Shown here: positions 23,096 to 34,157 of the stretch, piece by piece
Position numbering within the stretch: the stretch's first letter is position 1
Layout: every line of letters starts with the position of its first letter
Origin: Microcella alkalica
Lineage (GTDB): Bacteria > Actinomycetota > Actinomycetes > Actinomycetales > Microbacteriaceae
Direction of reading: 5' to 3'
Length of the DNA: 64,000 nucleotides
Assembly (NCBI RefSeq): GCF_014595885.1
Contig: NZ_JABUKC010000002.1
Coordinates: forward strand, 434,001 to 498,000
Translations under genes and position numbers: made by a program
The notes under the pieces: model-generated
Told to the model about the DNA's origin: nothing
Database searches by the model: none
The model's input: the letters and a program-made list of their open reading frames with translations, nothing else

Positions 23096-24112
23096 GTGAT
23101 CCACGCCCTGAGCATCCCGAGCCCGAGCGACGAGTGGCGCGTGTTCAACGTCGGCCAGTGGCTGCGCGACCTCGGTCTGTCGTGGTTCACCTTCGATGTG
23201 AACGTCTACGCCTACGCGCTGTGCATCCTGCTCGGCATCGTGGCGGCGACGGTGCTGACGAACCACCGCCTCTCGAAGCGCGGCGCCGAGCGCTGGATCA
23301 CGCTCGACATCGCGCTGTTCGCGGTGCCGCTCGGCATCATCGGCGGCCGCGTCTACCACGTGCTGACCCACCCCGACGACTACTTCTTCGAGGGCGCCGA
23401 CCTGTGGGCGACACTGCGCATCTGGGAGGGCGGCCTGGCGATCTTCGGGGCTCTCATCGGCGGGGCGATCGGCGTGTGGATCGGCTGCCGCGTGACGGGC
23501 ATCCGCTTCTGGTCGTTCGCCGACGCGCTGGCCCCTGGCCTGCTGCTCGCGCAGGCCTTCGGCCGGCTCGGCAACTGGTTCAACCAGGAGCTCTTCGGCC
23601 TGCCGACGAACCTGCCGTGGGGCCTCGAGATCGACCGCCCGAACGACGCGATCCCGGTCGGCCTGCCCGACGCCACGCTCTTCCACCCGACGTTCCTGTA
23701 CGAGATCGTCTGGAACCTCGCGGGCGTCGCCGTGCTGCTGCTGCTGGATGCCCGCCTCAAGGTGCAGTGGGGCAAGCTGCTCGGCGCCTACCTGATCTGG
23801 TATGGCGCGGGCCGCAGCGTGTTCGAGTCGATCCGCCTCGACCCGAGCGAGCTCTTCCTCGGCGTCCGGGTGAACGTGTGGGCGGCCTGGGCCGCGATCG
23901 TCATCGGTCTCGTGATCATCCTGGTGCAGCACCGCCGGCACACCGGCGTCGAGCCGAGCCCGTACGTGTCGGGCCGCGAGTGGTCGCCGCAGGCTGGGGT
24001 AGACTCCGACGAGGTCTACACCGAGACCGACGACGACGGCAACGGAGCCGATCTCGTCTCCGCCACCACCGGAACGTCTGCAGCCACAAGCGAAGCCACC
24101 ACTCGGTCGTAG
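23096..24112 (+). CDS. lgt: prolipoprotein diacylglyceryl transferase
   Basis: The 338-residue integral membrane enzyme transfers diacylglycerol to the lipobox cysteine of prelipoproteins. The Lgt signature GRLGNWFNQELFG is present together with GGLAIFGALIGG and the VYHVLTHP histidine region, among about seven membrane helices. The C-terminal ~60 residues are acidic and disordered. The GTG at 23096 is chosen because a GGAAAGG site lies upstream. The gene sits between trpA and gltB, as in many actinobacteria. Confidence 0.95.
   Translation: MIHALSIPSPSDEWRVFNVGQWLRDLGLSWFTFDVNVYAYALCILLGIVAATVLTNHRLSKRGAERWITLDIALFAVPLGIIGGRVYHVLTHPDDYFFEGADLWATLRIWEGGLAIFGALIGGAIGVWIGCRVTGIRFWSFADALAPGLLLAQAFGRLGNWFNQELFGLPTNLPWGLEIDRPNDAIPVGLPDATLFHPTFLYEIVWNLAGVAVLLLLDARLKVQWGKLLGAYLIWYGAGRSVFESIRLDPSELFLGVRVNVWAAWAAIVIGLVIILVQHRRHTGVEPSPYVSGREWSPQAGVDSDEVYTETDDDGNGADLVSATTGTSAATSEATTRS
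24000..24005 (+). promoter_or_regulatory. candidate -10 element upstream of gltB
   Basis: TAGACT occurs inside the 3' end of lgt, about 210 bases before gltB. The 105 bases between lgt and gltB hold no better hexamer, so this could start the gltBD transcript. It is also in-frame coding sequence (Val-Asp-Ser), so chance is possible. Confidence 0.25.
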
Positions 24113-24217
24113 AGGCGCGCCCACCAGCGTCTCGCGTCCCTTCTCGCGCCCATCGAGCGCGCCCCCTTCCATCGGGCCAGCGACGTCCCATCCTGCTCCA
24201 CACGAGGACGGTTCCCC

Positions 24218-28793
<4,576 letters not shown>

Positions 28794-28801
<8 letters not shown>

Positions 28802-30251
28802 CCCCCGCGGTTTTCTGAACGTGCCCGAGCGGGAGCTCCCGCCGCGCCGCCCCGTCCCGATCCGCCTCATGGACTGGAAGGAGGTGTACGAGCAGGGCGA
28901 CAGCGCCGTGCTCAAGCGCCAGGCCGGCCGGTGCATGGACTGCGGCATCCCGTTCTGCCACCAGGGCTGCCCGCTCGGCAACCTCATTCCCGAGTGGAAC
29001 GACCTCACCTGGCGCGGCGAGGGCCGGCAGGCCATCGAGCGCCTGCACGCGACGAACAACTTCCCGGAGTTCACCGGCAAGCTGTGCCCCGCCCCGTGCG
29101 AGGCCTCGTGCGTGCTCGGCATCAACCAGCCGCCGGTGACCATCAAGCAGGTCGAGGCGTCGATCATCGAGCAGGCCTGGCAGAACGGCTGGGTGCAGCC
29201 CGCGCCGCCGGAGCGCCTCACCGGCAAGACGGTCGCCGTGGTCGGCTCCGGCCCGGCCGGGCTCGCCGCGGCGCAGCAGCTCACGCGCGCCGGGCACACG
29301 GTCGCCGTCTTCGAGAAGGACGACCGCATCGGCGGCCTGCTGCGGTACGGCATCCCCGATTTCAAGATGGAGAAGCGGCACCTGGATGCCCGGCTCACGC
29401 AGATGCAGGCGGAGGGCACGCGCTTCCGCGCCGGCGTCGAGATCGGCCGCGACATCACCTGGAGCGACCTGCGCACCCGCTACGACGCCGTCGTGATCGC
29501 GACCGGCGCGCCCCAGCCGCGCGACCTGCCGATCCCGGGCCGCGACGCCCTCGGCATCCACTTCGCGATGGAGTACCTCACGCAGGCCAACCGCGTGCAG
29601 GCCGGTGACGCGGTAGCCGACCAGATCACGGCGGAGGGCAAGCACGTCGTCGTGCTCGGCGGCGGCGACACCGGCGCCGACTGCATCGGCACCGCGCACC
29701 GCCAGGGCGCGCTCTCGGTCACGAACCTCGCGATCGGCGTGCAGCCTCCGGCGGAGCGCCCCGCGCACCAGCCGTGGCCGATGCAGCCGACCCTGTTCGA
29801 GGTGCAGAGCGCCCACGAGGAGGGCGGTGAGCGCGTGTACCTCGCCTCGACCGTCGAGTTCCTCACCAACGACGCCGGTGAGGTGCGCGCGCTGAGGGTC
29901 GCCGAGACCGAGTACGTGGACGGCCGCCGCGTGCCGAAGGCTGGCACCGAGCGCGAGATCCCCGCCGACCTCGTGCTGCTCGCCCTCGGCTTCACGGGCG
30001 TCGAGCGGGCGACGCTCGACGAGCAGCTCGCGCTGCCGATCGACGCGAAGGGCACGGTCGCGCGCGGCGCCGACTACACCACGAGCGAGTCGGGCGTCTT
30101 CGTCGCCGGCGACGCCGGCCGCGGCGCCTCGCTCATCGTGTGGGCGATCGCCGAGGGCCGCGCCGTGGCCGCGGAGGTCGACCGCTACCTCCAGGGCTCC
30201 ACCGACCTGCCCGCCCCCGTGCGGGCGACCGATCGGGCACTCACCGTCTGA
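28794..30251 (+). CDS. gltD: glutamate synthase small subunit
   Basis: The 485-residue beta subunit passes electrons from NADPH through FAD and two [4Fe-4S] clusters to GltB. Cysteine motifs [17 protein letters not shown] and [12 protein letters not shown] lie in the first 110 residues. The FAD fold begins at [17 protein letters not shown] and the NADPH fold at [25 protein letters not shown] is near the C-terminus. The GTG start lies inside the end of gltB (8-base overlap), consistent with coupled synthesis. Confidence 0.97.
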
Positions 30252-30357
30252 CCCTCCGACCCTCCGCTCCGACGAGTTCTGCGACACTGTCGGGCGGAAG
30301 AACCGCCTGCGCGGCGGTGCGCACCACCTCTACCACCACCCCATCTGTAAGGAAGTC

Positions 30358-31815
30358 ATGAGACGAGCAAAGATCGTCGCGACCCTCGGGCCGGCGACCT
30401 CGAGCTACGAGAACATCCGCGCCATCATCGAGGCGGGCGTGGATGTCGCCCGCATGAACCTCAGCCACGGCAGCTACGCCGTGCACGAGGAGGTCTACCG
30501 CAACGTGCGGCAGGCGGCCCAGGACGCCGCTCGCCCGGTCGCCGTGCTCGTCGACCTCCAGGGCCCCAAGATCCGCCTCGGCAAGTTCGAGAACGGCCCG
30601 CACGAGCTCGCCGAAGGCGACGTGTTCACGATCACCACGGAGGACGTGCTCGGCACGAAGGAGCTCGTCGGCACGACCTTCAAGGGCCTGCCGAACGACG
30701 TCAAGCCCGGCGACTTCCTGCTCATCGACGACGGCAAGGTCAAGGTGCGCGTGCTCGACACCGACGGCGTGCGCGTGCGCACCGAGGTCGTCGTCGCCGG
30801 CCCCGTCTCGAACAACAAGGGCATCAACCTGCCCGGCGTCGCCGTGAACGTGCCGGCGCTGTCGGAGAAGGACGAGGACGACCTGCGCTGGGGTCTAAAG
30901 CTCGGCGCGGACTACATCGCCCTGTCGTTCGTGCGCAACGCCGCCGACGTCGTGCGCGTGCACGAGATCATGGCGGAGGAGGGGCGCACGATCCCCGTCA
31001 TCGCGAAGATTGAGAAGCCGCAGGCCGTCGACGCGCTCGAGGAGATCGTCGACGCCTTCGACGGCATCATGGTCGCCCGCGGCGACCTCGGCGTCGAGCT
31101 GCCGCTCGAGGCGGTGCCGATCGTGCAGAAGCGCGCCGTCGAGCTCGCTCGCCGCATGGCCAAGCCCGTCATCGTCGCGACGCAGATGCTCGAGTCGATG
31201 ATCTCCAGCCCCATCCCGACGCGCGCCGAGACCTCCGACGTCGCCAACGCCGTGCTCGACGGCGCCGACGCCGTCATGCTCTCGGGCGAGACGAGTGTGG
31301 GCGAGTTCCCCGTCATCACCGTCTCAACCATGGCCCGCATCGTCGAGTCGACGGAGGAGCACGGCCTCGAGCGCATCCCGCCGCTCGGCACCAAGCCCCG
31401 CACGCAGGGCGGCGCGATCACGCTCGCCGCCGCCGAGGTCGCCGACTTCGTCGACGCGAAGTACGTGTGCGTGTTCACCGAGTCGGGCGACTCGGCTCGC
31501 CGCATGTCGCGGCTGCGGTTCCGCATCCCGATGAAGGCGTTCACGCCCGACGCGGCGATCCAGCGGCGCATGGCGCTGACGTGGGGCATCCAGTCGTTCC
31601 TCGTCGACCGCGTGACCCACACCGACGCGATGTACCACCAGGTCGACGAGGCGCTGCTCGGCGCAGGCCTGGCCGAGGTGGGCGACAAGGTCGTCGTGAT
31701 CTCGGGCTCGCCTCCCGGCATCCCCGGCTCGACGAACGACCTGCGCGTGCACACCATCGGCGACGCCGTGCACGCCAAGGCTCCGGTCTGGGAGAGCGGC
31801 GACCACGCCGACTGA
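30358..31815 (+). CDS. pyk: pyruvate kinase
   Basis: The 485-residue enzyme converts PEP and ADP to pyruvate and ATP. Motifs include RRAKIVATLGPA, VDLQGPKIRLG, the active-site stretch VIAKIEKPQAVD with its catalytic Lys, and VARGDLGVELP and MLSGETSVGEFP. The ATG has an AAGGAAG ribosome binding site. The 106 bases between gltD and pyk contain a small 6-bp hairpin (ACCGCC/GGCGGT) but no strong promoter hexamer. A strong terminator follows 13 bases after the stop. Confidence 0.98.
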   Translation: MRRAKIVATLGPATSSYENIRAIIEAGVDVARMNLSHGSYAVHEEVYRNVRQAAQDAARPVAVLVDLQGPKIRLGKFENGPHELAEGDVFTITTEDVLGTKELVGTTFKGLPNDVKPGDFLLIDDGKVKVRVLDTDGVRVRTEVVVAGPVSNNKGINLPGVAVNVPALSEKDEDDLRWGLKLGADYIALSFVRNAADVVRVHEIMAEEGRTIPVIAKIEKPQAVDALEEIVDAFDGIMVARGDLGVELPLEAVPIVQKRAVELARRMAKPVIVATQMLESMISSPIPTRAETSDVANAVLDGADAVMLSGETSVGEFPVITVSTMARIVESTEEHGLERIPPLGTKPRTQGGAITLAAAEVADFVDAKYVCVFTESGDSARRMSRLRFRIPMKAFTPDAAIQRRMALTWGIQSFLVDRVTHTDAMYHQVDEALLGAGLAEVGDKVVVISGSPPGIPGSTNDLRVHTIGDAVHAKAPVWESGDHAD

Positions 31816-31828
31816 CCCTGGCACGACG

Positions 31829-31861
31829 AACGGGGCGCGACCTGCGTGGTCGCGCCCCGTT
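31829..31861 (+). terminator. intrinsic terminator of pyk
   Basis: A 14-bp perfect stem (31829-31842 with 31848-31861, core CGGGGCGCGACC) encloses a 5-base loop TGCGT and is followed by CGCCTTTCG. It separates pyk from the leftward membrane-protein gene and may work in both directions. Confidence 0.85.
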
Positions 31862-31906
31862 CGCCTTTCGCGGCGGATGCCCGGCGCGGGCCGAGGGCCC
31901 GCTCGA

Positions 31907-32695
31907 CTAGTGCCGCTCGAGCCCGAGGCCCGCGCGGTCGACCTTGCGGTGGAATCGCATGCCGGCGAGCCCGCCGAGCACGGCGCCGCCGAGGCTCACG
32001 AGCGCCACGACGACCGCCGTGATGATGCCGACCGTCGTCAGCTCGCCCTCGCCGATCGGCAGGCGCGGGAACCCGTTGAGGTTCGCCAGCACGTTGAACT
32101 GCGCACCGCCGATCGCGCCGATGATGGCGACGACGATCGCGATGATGATCGCCCACAGCCACACGGCGATGCCCTGCTTGGCGCCGTCGAGCCGTGCCAT
32201 GCGGCCGGCGACGTAGCCGCCGGCGTAGTAGGCGATGAAGACCACGAGCGCGAGGATGATCGCGCCGACGATCCCGACGGTGTCAGGCTGCCGGGCTGCG
32301 CCCTCGACGGCCTCCTCGGCCGTGGTGTCGTTCGCGAGGCCCAGCGCGGTGCCGGTGCCGGCGACGAGCGCCGTGAGCAGCAGCGCGGTGCCGACGGCGG
32401 TGAGCCAGCCGAAGAAGGCCGACCCCCACTTGATGCCGCCGTACTCCTCCTTCTCACGGGCGATGACCTCGCGGTGGAGCGCTCGGGGATCCTCGTCGAC
32501 GGCGTGATCGCCGTGGCGCGCCCCGGTGGCCCCGACGGGCGCGGCGACGGCCTCGCGGCGGTCGTCGATGCCGTCGTGGTCGCGGTCGTGGCGGTCGTGC
32601 TGGTCGTGGTGCAGCACCTCGGTGCGGTCGTCACGGCCGTCGCGGTCGCGGTCGGTGAAGCCCTGGTTGCGATCTCGATCGTTCGGAATGGTCAT
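31907..32695 (-). CDS. four-helix membrane protein with Asp/Arg/His-rich head
   Basis: This 262-residue protein of unknown function opens with a very charged low-complexity stretch (residues 5-50, e.g. DRDRDGRDDR and HHDQHDRHDRDHDGIDD). Four membrane helices follow at about 91-116, 140-165, 175-198 and 221-246. The helices contain glycine-rich faces (YYAGGYVAGRMARLDGAKQG) typical of small actinobacterial hypothetical proteins, perhaps of the YrzE/TIGR04086 kind. The ATG at 32695 is preferred over an earlier in-frame start because AAGGAGG sits just before it. It lies behind tRNA-Leu on the same strand. The His/Asp head could bind cations, which is speculative. Confidence 0.75.
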   Translation of the reverse strand: MTIPNDRDRNQGFTDRDRDGRDDRTEVLHHDQHDRHDRDHDGIDDRREAVAAPVGATGARHGDHAVDEDPRALHREVIAREKEEYGGIKWGSAFFGWLTAVGTALLLTALVAGTGTALGLANDTTAEEAVEGAARQPDTVGIVGAIILALVVFIAYYAGGYVAGRMARLDGAKQGIAVWLWAIIIAIVVAIIGAIGGAQFNVLANLNGFPRLPIGEGELTTVGIITAVVVALVSLGGAVLGGLAGMRFHRKVDRAGLGLERH

Positions 32696-32786
32696 GGTGG
32701 CCTCCTTCGAGGCACCAGCGAAGAGCATCCGTCATCGCACCGCACCGGGGTTGATTTCTCGGGTTCGGTGGGGGAGAGAGGGCGAG

Positions 32787-32869
32787 TACCGGCTGTGGGG
32801 CTCGAACCCACACGTCCTTCCGGACAACGCATTTTGAGTGCGCCGCGTCTACCATTCCGCCAAGCCGGC
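32787..32869 (-). tRNA. tRNA-Leu (anticodon CAA)
   Basis: The complementary strand folds as an 83-base class II tRNA. The acceptor GCCGGCT pairs with AGCCGGT (G1 opposite U72 as a wobble), and the T arm is GTGGG-TTCGAGC-CCCAC. The anticodon arm is GCGCA-CTCAAAA-TGCGT with CAA at 32836-32834, and a long variable arm around TCCGGAAGGA is typical of Leu. The discriminator base is A, as leucyl-tRNA synthetase requires. CCA is not encoded. It reads UUG codons. Confidence 0.95.
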
Positions 32870-32891
32870 CCGGGCCAGGCCCGACAGACCG

Positions 32892-32897
32892 ACCATA
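32892..32897 (-). promoter_or_regulatory. candidate -10 element for tRNA-Leu
   Basis: On the complementary strand TATGGT (32897 to 32892) fits TANNNT and lies about 22 bases before the tRNA 5' end. It is four bases from the opposite-facing TAGGGT of the pdtaR promoter, so the two promoters would compete for polymerase. Confidence 0.4.
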
Positions 32898-32900
32898 CCG

Positions 32901-32906
32901 TAGGGT
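32901..32906 (+). promoter_or_regulatory. candidate -10 element for pdtaR
   Basis: TAGGGT ends seven bases before the GTG at 32914. With the normal -10 to +1 distance the mRNA would begin at the start codon, predicting a leaderless transcript and fixing the start choice. Confidence 0.6.
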
Positions 32907-32913
32907 GATTTCC

Positions 32914-33549
32914 GTGAGTGATCAGGAACAGAGCACCGTGGCCCCCCGCCGAGTCGTCGTCGCCGAGGACGAGTCGCTCATCCGCATGGACATCGTCGAG
33001 ATCCTCCGCGACAACGGCTACGACGTGGTCGGCGAGGCCGGTGACGGCGAGACGGCCGTCGCGCTCGCGACCGAGCTGCGCCCCGACCTCGTGGTCATGG
33101 ACATCCGCATGCCGCAGATGGATGGCATCGAAGCCGCCAAGCGCCTGAGCGAGAACCACATCGCTCCGGTCGTGCTGCTGACCGCCTTCTCGCAGAAGGA
33201 GCTCGTCGAGCAGGCGAGCGAGGCGGGCGCCCTCGCCTACGTCGTGAAGCCCTTCACCCCGAACGACCTGCTCCCCGCGATCGAGATTGCGCTGAGCCGC
33301 TACCAGCAGATCCTGACCCTCGAGGCCGAGGTCGCCGATCTGGTCGAGCGCTTCGAGACGCGCAAGCTCGTCGACCGCGCGAAGGGCCTGCTCAACGAGC
33401 GCATGGGCCTCACCGAGCCCGAGGCGTTCCGCTGGATCCAGAAGGCGTCGATGGATCGCCGCACGACGATGCACGCGGTCGCGCAGGCCGTCATCGAGCA
33501 GCTGGCGCCGAAGAAGGATGCGCCGAAGAAGTCGACGCCCGCCGAGTAG
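32914..33549 (+). CDS. pdtaR: ANTAR-domain response regulator PdtaR
   Basis: The 211-residue protein has a receiver domain (about 12-130) with acidic pocket Glu18/Asp19, phospho-acceptor Asp63 in VMDIRMPQMDG and the conserved Lys in YVVKPF. A C-terminal ANTAR RNA-binding domain follows (about 135-195, AKGLLNERMGLTEPEAFRWI). ANTAR proteins bind paired hairpins in mRNA and act as antiterminators when phosphorylated; the cognate PdtaS kinase is not in this window. The GTG at 32914 is preferred over the GTG at 32905 because a TAGGGT hexamer lies 7 bases before it. It matches Rv1626 of M. tuberculosis in architecture. Confidence 0.92.
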   Translation: MSDQEQSTVAPRRVVVAEDESLIRMDIVEILRDNGYDVVGEAGDGETAVALATELRPDLVVMDIRMPQMDGIEAAKRLSENHIAPVVLLTAFSQKELVEQASEAGALAYVVKPFTPNDLLPAIEIALSRYQQILTLEAEVADLVERFETRKLVDRAKGLLNERMGLTEPEAFRWIQKASMDRRTTMHAVAQAVIEQLAPKKDAPKKSTPAE

Positions 33550-33577
33550 CGAGCGGCCGGCCACGGCCACGCGCCGG

Positions 33578-33641
33578 CGACCGCGAAGCGTCGCCTGCGC
33601 AGCGCCGACCGCGAAGCGTCGCCTGCGCAGCGCCGACCGCG
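33578..33641 (+). repeat. 28-bp tandem repeat, 2.3 copies
   Basis: Two identical 28-base units (33578-33605 and 33606-33633) starting CGACCGCGAAGCGTCGCCTG are followed by 8 bases of a third. They lie between the convergent pdtaR and thioesterase genes. Each unit can fold a small GC hairpin (GCGAAGCGTCGC), so the region may help end both transcripts. Confidence 0.85.
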
Positions 33642-33653
33642 CCCTGCGCCGGG

Positions 33654-34079
33654 TCAGCGGTCGCGCAGCATGTTCGTCATGCGCACCGTCGAGAGCCGGC
33701 GGCCCTCGTCGTCGCGGATGACGATCTCGTGCGTCGCGAGTGTGCGCCCGAGCACGAGCGCCGTGCAGGTGCCCGTGACCCAGCCCTCGGTCACCGAGCG
33801 CGAGTGGGTCGCGTTGATCTCGATGCCGACCGCGTAGCGGCCCGGCCCGGCGTGGATCGCCGACGAGATCGAGCCGAGGCTCTCGCCCAGCACGACGTGC
33901 GCGCCCCCGTGCAGCAGACCGATGACCTGCGTGTTGCCCTCGACGGGCATCCGCGCCACGGATCGATCGGCGCCGAGCTCGAGGAACTCGATGCCCATCT
34001 TGCGGGTGAGCGCGCCGCCGCCCGAGACGATGAGGCGCTCGTAGAGCTCGGGGTCCAGATCAGCGGGGAACTGCGTCAT
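33654..34079 (-). CDS. PaaI-type hotdog-fold thioesterase
   Basis: This 141-residue protein has the PaaI/YbgC-like hotdog core: GIEFLELGADRSVARMPV, then the active-site-like LLHGGAHVVLGESLGS, and NATHSRSVTEGWVTGTC. Proteins of this kind hydrolyse acyl- or aryl-CoA, for example phenylacetyl-CoA by-products or DHNA-CoA in menaquinone synthesis. The substrate cannot be told from the sequence. The ATG has a purine-rich GAGAGAG site upstream. It is divergent from polA with 78 bases between. Confidence 0.88.
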   Translation of the reverse strand: MTQFPADLDPELYERLIVSGGGALTRKMGIEFLELGADRSVARMPVEGNTQVIGLLHGGAHVVLGESLGSISSAIHAGPGRYAVGIEINATHSRSVTEGWVTGTCTALVLGRTLATHEIVIRDDEGRRLSTVRMTNMLRDR

Positions 34080-34129
34080 CGCGCTCTCTCGCAGGCTCGC
34101 GGAGGCCTGCTCGGCAGGGCCCCCTGGGG

Positions 34130-34151
34130 TGTCGGAGCGCCCCGTTAGGCT
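34130..34151 (+). promoter_or_regulatory. PafBC-type DNA-damage promoter of polA
   Basis: TGTCGGAG (34130-34137) is followed after exactly 8 bases by TAGGCT (34146-34151), and the polA GTG follows 6 bases later. This fits the RecA-independent damage-inducible promoter described in mycobacteria (TTGTCRGTG-N8-TANNNT) and predicts a leaderless mRNA. The same layout recurs at uvrB and uvrA. The function is inferred from motif similarity. Confidence 0.6.
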
Positions 34152-34157
34152 GGCCCC

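Noticed and set aside
30302-30318. Hairpin ACCGCC/GGCGGT before pyk as terminator of gltD
   Set aside because: The stem is only 6 bp with no T-run, weaker than the other terminators here.
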